Below, piece by piece: positions 46,501-58,313 of a DNA stretch of 58,313 nucleotides. The position numbers were made by a program, and so were the translations under genes. The notes under the pieces were generated by a model. The model saw only the letters and a list, made by a program, of their open reading frames with translations, was not told the DNA's origin and did not search any database. Location: assembly GCF_019649055.1 (NCBI RefSeq), contig NW_026570531.1, positions 1 to 58,313 of the forward strand, in the 5' to 3' direction. Numbering within the stretch: the first letter of the stretch is position 1; every line of letters begins with the position of its first letter. Origin of the DNA: Paramacrobiotus metropolitanus. Its lineage: Eukaryota; Tardigrada; Eutardigrada; Parachela; Macrobiotidae.

Positions 46501-49500
46501 GAGGTCCGAAAAATTGCATCAAAGTTTTTACCGGCGTAACAGGTACGTGCATTTTTCATTTCGTCATGCCGAATTCAAAATCTTTGTAAACAAAGTTTCT
46601 AGATGTAGAAAGACGCGAGAAAACTGAATCTGGAGTTGGTTTTGAGAAAAAACAGTTTTAAGGTCCGAAAAATTGCATCAACGTTTTTTACCGGCGTAAA
46701 AGTCAAGTGCAACTTTCATTTCGTCATGCCGAATTCAAAATCTTTGTAAACAAAGTTTCTAGATGTAGAAAGACGGAGAAAACTAAATCTGGAGCTGGTT
46801 TTGAGAATAAGGTCCGAAAAATTGCATCAAAGTTTTTACCGGCGTAACAGACACGTGCATTTTTCATTTCGTCATGACGAATTCAAAATCTTTGTAAACA
46901 AAGTTTCTGGATGTAGAAAGACGCGAGAAAACTGAATCTGGAGTTAGTTTTAAAAAAACAGTTTTTAAGGTCCGAAAAATTGCATCAAAATTTTTTACCA
47001 GCGTAACAGACAAGTGCATTTTTCATTTCGTCATGCCACATTCAAAATCTTTGTAAACAAAGTTTGCTGGATGTAGAAAGACTTGAGAAAACTGAATCTG
47101 GAGTTAGTTTTGAAGAAAAAACAGTTTTGAGGTCCGGAAAAATTGCATCAAAGTTTTTTACCGGCGTAACAGACACGTGCATTTTTCATTTCGTCATGCC
47201 GAATTCAAAATCTTTGTTAACAAAGTTTCTAGATGTAGAAAGACGCGAGAAAACTGAATTTGGAGTTAGTTTTAAGAAAAAACATTTTTAAGGTCCGAAA
47301 AAATTGCATCAACGTTTTCTACCGGCGTAACAGACACGTGCATTTTTCATTTCGTCATGCCGGATTCAAAATCTTTGTAAACAAAGTTTCTAGATGTAGA
47401 AAGACGCGAGAAAACTGAATCTGGAGTTAGTTTAAAGAAAAAACAGTTTTTAAGGTCCGGAAAAATTGCATCAAAGTTTTTTACCGGTGTAACAGGTACG
47501 TGCATTTTTCATTTCGTCATGCCCGAATTCAAAAATCTTTGTAAACAAAGTTTCTAGATGTAGAAAGACGCGAGAAAACTGAATCTGGAGTTAGTTTTAA
47601 GAAAAAACAGTTTTTAAGGCCCGAAAAAATTGCATCAACGTTTTTTACAGGCGTAAAAGTCAAGTGCAACTTTCATTTCGTCATGCCGAATTCAAAATCT
47701 TTGTAAACAAAGTTTCTAGATGTAGAAAGACGGGAGAAAACTGAATCTGGAACTGGTTTTGAGAATAAGGTCCGAAAAAATTGCATCAAAGTTTTCTACC
47801 GGCGTAACAGACACGTGCATTTTTCATTTCGTCATGCCGAATTCAAAATCTTTGTAAACAAAGTTTCTGGATGTAGAAAGACGCGAGAAAACTGAATCTG
47901 GAGTTAGTTTTAAAAAAAAACAGCTTTTAAGGTCCGAAAAAATTGCATCAAAATTTTTTACAGCGTAACAGACAAGTGCATTTTTCATTTCGTCATGCCA
48001 CATTCAAAATCTTTGTAAACAAAGTTGCTGGATGTAGAAAGACTTGAGAAAACTGAATCTGGAGTTAGTTTTAAGAAAAACAGTTTTGAGGTCCGGAAAA
48101 TTGCATCAAAGTTTTTTACCGGCGTAACAGACACGTGCATTTTTCATTTCGTCATGCCGAATTCAAAATCTTTGTAAACAAAGTTTCTGGATGTAGAAAG
48201 ACGCGAGAAAACTGAATCTGGAGTTAGTTTTAAAAAAAAACAGCTTTTAAGGTCCGAAAAATTGCATCAAAATTTTTTACCAGCGTAACAGACAAGTGCA
48301 TTTTTCATTTCGTCATGCCACATTCAAAATCTTTGTAAACAAAGTTTGCTGGATGTAGAAAGACTTGAGAAAACTGAATCTGGAGTTAGTTTTAAGAAAA
48401 ACAGTTTTGAGGTCCGGGAAAAATTGCATCAAAGTTTTTACCGGCGTAACAGACACGTGCATTTTTCATTCTGTCATGCCGAATTCAAAATCTTTGTTAA
48501 CAAAGTTTCTAGATGTAGAAAGACGCGAGAAAACTGAATTTGGAGTTAGTTTTAAGAAAAAACATTTTTAAGGTCCGAAAAAATTGCATCAACGTTTTCT
48601 ACCGGCGTAACAGACACGTGCATTTTTCATTTCGTCATGCCGGATTCAAAATCTTTGTAAACAAAGTTTCTAGATGTAGAAAGACGCGAGAAAACTGAAT
48701 CTGGAGTTAGTTCTAAGAAAAAACAGTTTTTGAGGTCCGGAAAAATTGCATCAAAGTTTTTTACCGGTGTAACAGGTACGTGCATTTTTCATTTCGTCAT
48801 GCCGAATTCAAAACCTTTGTTAACAAAGTTTCTAGATGTAGAAAGACGCGAGAGAACTGAATCTGGAGTTAGTTTTAAGAAAAAACAGCTTTTAAGGTCA
48901 GAAAAAATTGCATCAACGTTTTTTATAGGCGTAAAAGTCAAGTGCAACTTTCATTTCGTCATGCCGAATTCAAAATCTTTGTAAACAAAGTTTCTAGATG
49001 TAGAAAGACGGGAGAAAACTGAATCTGGAGTTGGTTTTGAGAATAAGGTCCGAAAAAATTGCATCAAAGTTTTCTACCGGCGTAACAGACACGTGCATTT
49101 TTCATTTCGTCATGCCGAATTCAAAATCTTTGTAAACAAAGTTTCTGGATGTAGAAAGACGCGAGAAAACTGAATCTGGAGTTAGTTTTAAAAAAACAGT
49201 TTTAAGGTCCGAAAAATTGCATCAAAATTTTTTACAGCGTAACAGACAAGTGCATTTTTCATCTCGTCATGCCACATTCAAAATCTTTGTAAACAAAGTT
49301 GCTGGATGTAGAAAGACTTGAGAAAACTGAATCTGGAGTTAGTTTGAAGAAAAACAGTTTTGAGGTCCGGGAAAATTGCATCAAAGTTTTTTACCGGCGT
49401 AACAGACACGTGCATTTTTCATTTCGTCATGCCGAATTCAAAATCTTTGTTAACAAAGTTTCTAGATGTAGAAAGACGCGAGAAAACTGAATTTGGAGTT

Positions 49501-52096
49501 AGTTTTAAGAAAAAACATTTTTAAGGTCCGAAAAAATTGCATCAACGTTTTCTACCGGCGTAACAGACACGTGCATTTTTCATTTCGTCATGCCGGATTC
49601 AAAATCTTTGTAAACAAAGTTTCTAGATGTAGAAAGACGCGAGAAAACTGAATCTGAGTTAGTTTAAAGAAAAACAGTTTTAAGGTCCGGAAAAATTGCA
49701 TCAAAGTTTTTTACCGGTGTAACAGGTACGTGCATTTTTCATTTCGTCATGCCGAATTCAAAATCTTTGTTAACAAAGTTTCTAGATGTAGAAAGACGCG
49801 AGAGAACTGAATCTGGAGTTAGTTTTAAGAAAAACAGTTTTTAAGGCCCGAAAAATTGCATCAACGTTTTTATAGGCGTAAAAGTCAAGTGCAACTTTCA
49901 TTTCGTCATGCCGGATTCAAAATCTTTGTAAACAAAGTTTCTAGATGTAGAAAGACGCGAGAAAACTGAATCTGGAGTTAGTTCTAAGAAAAAACAGTTT
50001 TTGAGGTCCGGAAAAATTGCATCAAAGTTTTTTACCGGTGTAACAGGTACGTGCATTTTTCATTTCGTCATGCCGAATTCAAAATCTTTGTAAACAAAGT
50101 TTCTAGATGTAGAAAGACGCGAGAAAACTGAATCTGGAGTTAGTTTTAAGAAAAAACAGTTTTTAAGGCCCGAAAAAATTGCATCAACGTTTTTTATAGG
50201 CGTAAAAGTCAAGTGCAACTTTCATTTCGTCATGCCGAATTCAAAATCTTTGTAAACAAAGTTTCTAGATGTAGAAAGACGGGAGAAAACTGAATCTGGA
50301 GTTTGTTTTGAGAATAAGGTCCGAAAAATTGCATCAAAGTTTTTCTACCGGCGTAACAGACACGTGCATTTTTCATTTCGTCATGCCGAATTCAAAATCT
50401 TTGTAAACAAAGTTTCTGGATGTAGAAAGACGCGAGAAAACTGAATCTGGAGTTAGTTTTAAAAAAAAACAGCTTTTAAGGTCCGAAAAAATTGCATCAA
50501 AATTTTTTACAGCGTAACAGACAAGTGCATTTTTCATCTCGTCATGCCACATTCAAAATCTTTGTAAACAAAGTTGCTGGATGTAGAAAGACTTGAGAAA
50601 ACTGAATCTGGAGTTAGTTTGAAGAAAAAACAGTTTTTGAGGTCCGGGAAAATTGCATCAAAGTTTTTTACCGGCGTAACAGACACGTGCATTTTTCATT
50701 TCGTCATGCCGAATTCAAAATCTTTGTTAACAAAGTTTCTAGATGTAGAAAGACGGGAGAAAACTGAATCTGGAGCTGGTTTTGAGAATAAGGTCCGGAA
50801 AAATTGCATCAAAGTTTTTTACCGGTGTAACAGGTACGTGCATTTTTCATTTCGTCATGCCGAATTCAAAACCTTTGTTAACAAAGTTTCTAGATGTAGA
50901 AAGACGCGAGAGAACTGAATCTGGAGTTAGTTTTAAGAAAAACAGTTTTAAGGTCCGAAAAATTGCATCAAAGTTTTTTATAGGCGTAAAAGTCAAGTGC
51001 AACTTTCATTTCGTCATGCCGAATTCAAAATCTTTGTAAACAAAGTTTCTAGATGTAGAAAGACGGGAGAAAACTGAATCTGGAACTGGTTTTGAGAATA
51101 AGGTCCGAAAAAATTGCATCAAAGTTTTTTACCGGCGTAACAGACACGTGCATTTTTCATTTCGTCATGCTGAATTCAAAATCTTTGTAAACAAAGTTTC
51201 TGGATGTAGAAAGACGCGAGAAAACTGAATCTGGAGTTAGTTTTAAAAAAAACAGCTTTAAGGTCCGAAAAATTGCATCAAAGTTTTTTACCGGCGTAAC
51301 AGACACGTGCATTTTTCATTTCGTCATGCCGAATTCAAAATCTTTGCAAACAAAGTTTCTGGATGTAGAAAGACGCGAGAAAACTGAATCTGAGTTAGTT
51401 TTGAAAAAACAGTTTTAAGGTCCGAAAAAATTGCATCAAAATTTTTTACAGCGTAACAGACAAGTGCATTTTTCATCTCGTCATGCCATTCAAAATCTTT
51501 GTAAACAAAGTTGCTGGATGTAGAAAGACTTGAGAAAACTGAATCTGGAGTTAGTTTGAAGAAAAACAGTTTTTGAGGTCCGGGAAAAATTGCATCAAAG
51601 TTTTTTACCGGCGTAATAGACACGTGCATTTTTCATTTCGTCATGCCGAATTCAAAATCTTTGTTAAACAAAGTTTCTAGATGTAGAAAGACGCGAGAAA
51701 ACTGAATCTGGAGTTAGTTTTAAGAAAAACATTTTAAGGTCCGAAAAAATTGCATCAACGTTTTCTACCGGCGTAACAGACACGTGCATTTTTCATTTCG
51801 TCATGCCGGATTCAAAATCTTTGTAAACAAAGTTTCTAGATGTAGAAAGACGCGAGAAAACTGAATCTGGAGTTAGTTTAAAGAAAAAACAGTTTTTAAG
51901 GTCCGGAAAAATTGCATCAAAGTTTTTTACCGGTGTAACAGGTACGTGCATTTTTCATTTCGTCATGCCGAATTCAAAACCTTTGTTAACAAAGTTTCTA
52001 GATGTAGAAAGACGCGAGAGAACTGAATCTGGAGTTAGTTTTAAGAAAAAACAGTTTTTAAGGCCCGAAAAAATTGCATCAACGTTTTTTATAGGC

Positions 52097-54635
52097 GTAA
52101 AAGTCAAGTGCAACTTTCATTTCGTCATGCCGGATTCAAAATCTTTGTAAACAAAGTTTCTAGATGTAGAAAGACGCGAGAAAACTGAATCTGGAGTTAG
52201 TTCTAAGAAAAAACAGTTTTTGAGGTCCGGAAAAATTGCATCAAAGTTTTTTACCGGTGTAACAGGTACGTGCATTTTTCATTTCGTCATGCCGAATTCA
52301 AAACCTTTGTTAACAAAGTTTCTAGATGTAGAAAGACGCGAGAGAACTGAATCTGGAGTTAGTTTTAAGAAAAAACAGTTTTAAGGTCCGAAAAATTGCA
52401 TCAACGTTTTTTATAGGCGTAAAAGTCAAGTGCAACTTTCATTTCGTCATGCCGAATTCAAAATCTTTGTAAACAAAGTTTCTAGATGTAGAAAGACGGA
52501 GAAAACTGAATCTGGAGTTGGTTTTGAGAATAAGGTCCGAAAAATTGCATCAAAGTTTTCTACCGGCGTAACAGACACGTGCATTTTTCATTTCGTCATG
52601 CCGAATTCAAAATCTTTGTAAACAAAGTTTCTGGATGTAGAAAGACGCGAGAAAACTGAATCTGGAGTTAGTTTTAAAAAACAGCTTTTAAGGTCCGAAA
52701 AATTGCATCAAAATTTTTACAGCGTAACAGACAAGTGCATTTTTCATCTCGTCATGCCACATTCAAAATCTTTGTAAACAAAGTTTGCTGGATGTAGAAA
52801 GACTTGAGAAAACTGAATCTGGAGTTAGTTTTAAGAAAAACAGTTTTGAGGTCCGGAAAATTGCATCAAAGTTTTTTACCGGCGTAACAGACACGTGCAT
52901 TTTTCATTTCGTCATGCCGAATTCAAAATCTTTGTTAACAAAGTTTCTAGATGTAGAAAGACGCGAGAAAACTGAATTTGGAGCTAGTTTTAAGAAAAAC
53001 ATTTTAAGGTCCGAAAAATTGCATCAACGTTTTCTACCGGCGTAACAGACACGTGCATTTTTCATTTCGTCATGCCGGATTCAAAATCTTTGTAAACAAA
53101 GTTTCTAGATGTAGAAAGACGCGAGAAAACTGAATCTGGAGTTAGTTTAAAGAAAAAACAGTTTTTAAGGTCCGGAAAAATTGCATCAAAGTTTTTTACC
53201 GGTGTAACAGGTACGTGCATTTTTCATTTCGTCATGCCGAATTCAAAACCTTCGTTAACAAAGTTTCTAGATGTAGAAAGACGCGAGAGAACTGAATCTG
53301 GAGTTAGTTTTAAGAAAAAACAGTTTTTAAGGCCCGAAAAAATTGCATCAACGTTTTTTATAGGCGTAAAAGTCAAGTGCAACTTTCATTTCGTCATGCC
53401 GAATTCAAAATCTTTGTAAACAAAGTTTCTAGATGTAGAAAGACGGGAGAAAACTGAATCTGGAACTGGTTTTGAGAATAAGGTCCGAAAAATTGCATCA
53501 AAGTTTTCTACCGGCGTAACAGACACGTGCATTTTCATTTCGTCATGCCGAATTCAAAATCTTTGTAAACAAAGTTTCTGGATGTAGAAAGACGCGAGAA
53601 AACTGAATCTGGAGTTAGTTTTAAAAAAAAAACAGCTTTTAAGGTCCGAAAAAATTGCATCAAAATTTTTTACAGCGTAACAGACAAGTGCATTTTTCAT
53701 TTCGTCATGCCACATTCAAAATCTTTGTAAACAAAGTTGCTGGATGTAGAAAGACTTGAGAAAACTGAATCTGGAGTTAGTTTTAAGAAAAAACAGTTTT
53801 TGAGGTCCGGGAAAATTGCATCAATGTTTTTTACCGGCGTAACAGACACGTGCATTTTTCATTTCGTCATGCCGAATTCAAAATCTTTGTAAACAAAGTT
53901 TCTGGATGTAGAAAGACGCGAGAAAACTGAATCTGGAGTTAGTTTTAAAAAAAAACAGCTTTTAAGGTCCGAAAAAATTGCATCAAAATTTTTTACAGCG
54001 TAACAGACAAGTGCATTTTTCATTTCGTCATGCCACATTCAAAATCTTTGTAAACAAAGTTGCTGGATGTAGAAAGACTTGAGAAAACTGAATCTGGAGT
54101 TAGTTTTAAGAAAAACAGTTTTGAGGTCCGGGAAAATTGCATCAAAGTTTTTACCGGCGTAACAGACACGTGCATTTTTCATTTCGTCATGCCGAATTCA
54201 AAATCTTTGTTAAACAAAGTTTCTAGATGTAGAAAGACGCGAGAAAACTGAATTTGGAGTTAGTTTTAAGAAAAACATTTTAAGGTCCGAAAAATTGCAT
54301 CAACGTTTTCTACCGGCGTAACAGACACGTGCATTTTTCATTTCGTCATGCCGATTCAAAATCTTTGTAAACAAAGTTTCTAGATGTAGAAAGACGCGAG
54401 AAAACTGAATCTGGAGTTAGTTCTAAGAAAAACAGTTTTGAGGTCCGGAAAAATTGCATCAAAGTTTTTACCGGTGTAACAGGTACGTGCATTTTCATTT
54501 CGTCATGCCGAATTCAAAACCTTTGTTAAACAAAGTTTCTAGATGTAGAAAGACGCGAGAGAACTGAATCTGGAGTTAGTTTTAAGAAAAACAGTTTTTA
54601 AGGCCCGAAAAATTGCATCAACGTTTTTTACCGGC
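52097..54635. repeat. Higher-order repeat of about 2.54 kb (16 monomers), copy 1
   Basis: Four markers in this block recur about 2.54 kb later: 52097, 52419 and 53366 (GTAAAAGTC type) against 54636, 54956 and 55901 (offsets 2539, 2537, 2535), and the rare GAGCTAGTTTTAAG at 52981 against 55520 (2539). Agreement of common and rare markers shows a tandem duplication of a 16-monomer unit. Confidence 0.7.
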
Positions 54636-57170
54636 GTAAAAGTCAAGTGCAACTTTCATTTCGTCATGCCGAATTCAAAATCTTTGTAAACAAAGTTTCT
54701 AGATGTAGAAAGACGCGAGAAAACTGAATCTGGAGTTGGTTCTAAGAAAAACAGTTTTGAGGTCCGGAAAAATTGCATCAAAGTTTTTACCGGTGTAACA
54801 GGCACGTGCATTTTTCATTTCGTCATGCCGAATTCAAAATCTTTGTAAACAAAGTTTCTAGATGTAGAAAGACGCGAGAAAACTGAATCTGGAGTTAGTT
54901 TTAAGAAAAACAGTTTTAAGGTCCGAAAAAATTGCATCAACGTTTTTTACCAGGCGTAAAAGTCAAGTGCAACTTTCATTTCGTCATGCCGAATTCAAAA
55001 TCTTTGTAAACAAAGTTTCTAGATGTAGAAAGACGGAGAAAACTGAATCTGGAGTTGGTTTTGAGAATAAGGTCCGAAAAATTGCATCAAAGTTTTCTTA
55101 CCGGCGTAACAGACACGTGCATTTTTTCATTTCGTCATGCCGAATTCAAAATCTTTGTAAACAAAGTTTCTGGATGTAGAAAGACGCGAGAAAACTGAAT
55201 CTGAGTTAGTTTTAAAAAAAACAGCTTTAAGGTCCGAAAAATTGCATCAAAATTTTTTACAGCGTAACAGACAAGTGCACTTTTCATTTCGTCATGCCAC
55301 ATTCAAAATCTTTGTAAACAAAGTTTCTGGATGTAGAAAGACTTGAGAAAACTGAATCTGGAGTTAGTTTTAAGAAAAACAGTTTTGAGGTCCGGGAAAA
55401 TTGCATCAAAGTTTTTACCGGCGTAACAGACACGTGCATTTTTCATTTCGTCATGCCGAATTCAAAATCTTTGTTAACAAAGTTTCTAGATGTAGAAAGA
55501 CGCGAGAAAACTGAATTTGGAGCTAGTTTTAAGAAAAACATTTTAAGGTCCGAAAAATTGCATCAACGTTTTCTACCGGCGTAACAGACACGTGCATTTT
55601 TCATTTCGTCATGCCGATTCAAAATCTTTGTAAACAAAGTTTCTAGATGTAGAAAGACGCGAGAAAACTGAATCTGGAGTTAGTTTAAAGAAAAACAGTT
55701 TTAAGGTCCGAAAAATTGCATCAAAGTTTTTTACCGGCGTAACAGGTACGTGCATTTTTCATTTCGTCATGCCGAATTCAAAATCTTTGTTAACAAAGTT
55801 TCTAGATGTAGAAAGACGCGAGAGAACTGAATCTGGAGTTAGTTTTAAGAAAAAACAGTTTTTAAGGCCCGAAAAAATTGCATCAACGTTTTTTATAGGC
55901 GTAAAAGTCAAGTGCAACTTTCATTTCGTCATGCCGAATTCAAAATCTTTGTAAACAAAGTTTCTAGATGTAGAAAGACGGGAGAAAACTGAATCTGGAG
56001 CTGGTTTTGAGAATAAGGTCCGAAAAAATTGCATCAAAGTTTTCTACCGGCGTAACAGACACGTGCATTTTTCATTTCGTCATGCCGAATTCAAAATCTT
56101 TGTAAACAAAGTTTCTGGATGTAGAAAGACGCGAGAAAACTGAATCTGGAGTTAGTTTTAAAAAAAACAGCTTTAAGGTCCGAAAAATTGCATCAAAATT
56201 TTTTACCAGCGTAACAGACAAGTGCATTTTTCATTTCGTCATGCCACATTCAAAATCTTTGTAAACAAAGTTTCTGGATGTAGAAAGACGCGAGAAAACT
56301 GAATCTGGAGTTAGTTTAAAGAAAAACAGTTTTGAGGTCCGGAAAAATTGCATCAAAGTTTTTTACCGGCGTAACAGACACGTGCATTTTTCATTTCGTC
56401 ATGCCGAATTCAAAATCTTTGTAAACAAAGTTTCTGGATGTAGAAAAGACGCGAGAAAACTGAATCTGGAGTTGGTTTTGAGAAAACAGTTTTTAAGGTC
56501 CGAAAAAAATTGCATCAAAGTTTTACCGGCGTAACAGACAAGTGCACTTTCATTTCGTCATGCCGAATTCAAAATCTTTGTAAACAAAGTTTCTGGATGT
56601 AGAAAGACGGAGAAAACTGAATCTGGAGTTAGTTTGAAAAAACAGTTTTAAGGTCCGGAAAATTGCATCAAAGTTTTTTACCGCGTAACAGACAAGTGCA
56701 CTTTCATTTCGTCATGCCGAATTCAAAATCTTTGTAAACAAAGTTTCTGGATGTGAAAAGACGAGAAAACTGAATCTGGAGTTAGTTTTAAGAAAAACAG
56801 TTTTGAGGTCCGGAAAATTGCATCAAAGTTTTTTACCGGCGTAACAACAGTGTTTTCATTTCGTCATGCCGATTCAAAATCTTTGTAAACAAAGTTTCTA
56901 GATGTAGAAAAGACGCGAGAAAACTGAATCTGGAGTTAGTTTAAGAAAAAACAGTTTTTAAGGTCCGGAAAAATTGCATCAAAGTTTTTACCGGCGTAAC
57001 AGACAAGTGCATTTTCATTTCGTCATGCCGAATTCAAAATCTTTGTAAACAAAGTTTCTAGATGTAGAAAAGACGCGAGAAACTGAATCTGGAGTTAGTT
57101 TTAAGAAAAACAGTTTTAAGGTCCGAAAAATTGCATCAACGTTTTTTACCGGCGTAACAGGTCATGCAAT
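54636..57170. repeat. Higher-order repeat of about 2.54 kb (16 monomers), copy 2
   Basis: Second copy of the block, sharing all four markers with copy 1. The match weakens towards the right end: the next GTAAAAGTC marker is at about 57313 rather than the predicted 57171, about one monomer late. The end point is therefore approximate. Confidence 0.55.
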
Positions 57171-58313
57171 TTTCATTTCGTCATGCCGAATTCAAAATCT
57201 TTGTAAACAAAGTTTCTAGATGTAGAAAGACGCGAGAAAACTGAATCTGAGTTAGTTTTGAAAAAAAACAGTTTTAAGGTCCGAAAAAAATTGCATCAAC
57301 GTTTTTACCGGCGTAAAAGTCAAGTGCAACTTTCATTTCGTCATGCCGAATTCAAAATCTTTGTAAACAAAGTTTCTAGATGTAGAAAAAGACGCGAGAA
57401 AACTGAATCTGGAGTTTTGAGAATAAGGTCCGAAAAAATTGCATCAACGTTTTTCTACCGGCGTAACAGACGTGCATTTTCATTTCGTCATGCCGAATTC
57501 AAAATCTTTGTAAACAAAGTTTCTGGATGTAGAAAAGACGGAAAACTGAATCTGGAGTTAGTTTTAAGAAAAAACAGCTTTAAGGTCCGAAAAAATGCAT
57601 CAAATTTTTTACAGCGTAACAGACAAGTGCATTTTTCATTTCGTCATGCCGAATTCAAAATCTTTGTAAACAAAGTTTCTAGATGTAGAAAGACGCGAGA
57701 GAACTGAATCTGGAGTTAGTTTTAAGAAAAACAGTTTTTAAGGCCCGAAAAATTGCATCAAAGTTTTTTACCGGCGTAACAGACAAGTGCAATTTTCATT
57801 TCGTCATGCCGAATTCAAAATCTTTGTAAACAAAGTTTCTAGATGTAGAAAAACGGGAGAAAAATGAATCTGGAGTTGGTTTTGAGAAAACAGTTTAAGG
57901 TCCGAAAAAATTGCATCAAAGTTTTTACCGGCGTAACAGACACGTGCATTTTTCATTTCGTCATGCCGAATTCAAAATCTTTGTAAACAAAGTTTCTAGA
58001 TGTAGAAAGACGCGAGAAAACTGAATCTGAGAGTGGTTTTGAAAAAGGTCCGAAAAAATTGCATCAAAGTTTTCTACCGGCGTAACAGACAAGTGCATTT
58101 TTCATTTCGTCATGCCGAATTCAAAATCTTTGTAAACAAAGTTTCTAGATGTAGAAAGACGAGAAAACTGAATCTGGAGTTAGTTTTAAGAAAAAACAGT
58201 TTTAAGGTCCGAAAAATTGCATCAAAATTTTTACAGCGTAACAGACAAGTGCACTTTCATTTCGTCATGCCATTCAAAATCTTTGTAAACAAAGTTTCTG
58301 GATGTAGAAAGAC

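Larger units (their letters stand above)
10904..58313. repeat. Satellite DNA array, monomer about 148-163 bp, about 298 copies
   Basis: From 10904 to the window end the DNA is one head-to-tail repeat. Anchoring on ATGTAGAAAG, the first units start at 11030, 11192, 11353, 11514 and 11677 (spacings 162, 161, 161, 163), and the last anchor is at 58302, giving about 298 units at a mean near 159 bp. Each unit contains in order CTGAATCTGGAG, a poly-A/poly-T block, GGTCCG, TTGCATCAA, TACCGGCGTAACAG, an ACGTGC/AAGTGC site, CATTTCGTCATGCC, usually GAATTC (EcoRI), a CTTTGT-AA-ACAAAG dyad and TCTAGATGTAG or TCTGGATGTAG. No other gene or insertion interrupts it. Open frames of 60-150 codons inside are by-products of the period. 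The array continues past the right edge. Confidence 0.98.
43501..58313. repeat. Satellite zone 3: higher-order repeats of about 0.95, 1.27 and 2.54 kb
   Basis: Variant types reappear in a set order here. The type with GTAAAAGTCAAGTGCAAC lies at 47653, 48931, 49878, 50202, 50986, 52097, 52419, 53366, 54636, 54956, 55901 and about 57313; spacings cluster at about 322, 946 and 1270-1278 bp, i.e. 2, 6 and 8 monomers. The same types (GGTACG, TATAGGCG, GAGAATAAGG) occur in zone 1, so zones 1 and 3 are closer to each other than to zone 2. Confidence 0.6.

Noticed and set aside
11023-57707. Many plus- and minus-strand open frames of 60-149 codons inside the satellite, with a recurring sequence such as KTESGVSFKK
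   Set aside because: They arise because many units are close to 162 bp (54 codons) and some carry TTGTTAAC instead of the stop-bearing TTGTAAAC. Frames break at each homopolymer change and starts are not conserved, so I see no sign of a selected protein.
10904-58313. CRISPR-like array
   Set aside because: The repeats are contiguous with no unique spacers, units are about 159 bp, and the context is a eukaryotic retroelement.
10904-58313. Telomere repeats or rDNA near the array
   Set aside because: No short telomere-type repeat and no rRNA-like sequence was noticed in the window.

Overview
The window looks like a piece of an animal genome, most likely an invertebrate. The signs are a decayed Ty3/gypsy-type retroelement with an envelope gene and, beside it, a very large tandem satellite array. 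No bacterial operon, rRNA or tRNA gene was recognised. The species cannot be named from the sequence alone.

Layout. Positions 1-1787 are mostly AT-rich and hold no gene I can support; a polypurine tract at 752-770 (minus strand) may mark the start of a 3' LTR. Positions 1788-10904 hold minus-strand coding remnants in the order gag - protease - RT - RNase H - integrase (10904 down to about 5771), an AT-rich segment of about 180 bp bounded by inverted repeats (5592-5770), two cysteine-rich genes of unknown function (ORF-A 4475-5539, ORF-B 3710-4467), and an envelope-like glycoprotein gene (3737 down to 2079, perhaps to 1788). Shared orientation and the gag-pol-(accessory)-env order suggest one element, but only one possible LTR is visible, so this is an inference. 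Frameshifts and in-frame stops run through every part, so the copy is dead.

Positions 10904-58313 (47.4 kb, 81% of the window) are one head-to-tail satellite with a monomer of about 148-163 bp (typically 158-162), roughly 298 copies, running off the right edge. It cuts gag at a 7-base microhomology. Most monomers carry an EcoRI site and a dyad around a TGTAAACA core. The array is layered: long duplications with offsets of 2945 and 3080 bp on the left, a more mixed middle zone, and a zone of about 1.27- and 2.54-kb higher-order repeats on the right.

The most unusual points are: (1) ORF-A and ORF-B appear to share one cysteine/histidine zinc-binding layout, as if an accessory gene was duplicated between pol and env; (2) the env has a signal peptide, a cysteine-rich ectodomain and a C-terminal anchor resembling class III glycoproteins of chuvirus-like negative-strand RNA viruses, on what is otherwise a Ty3/gypsy pol; (3) the higher-order structure and dyad of the satellite, which make it a candidate centromeric or pericentromeric repeat.
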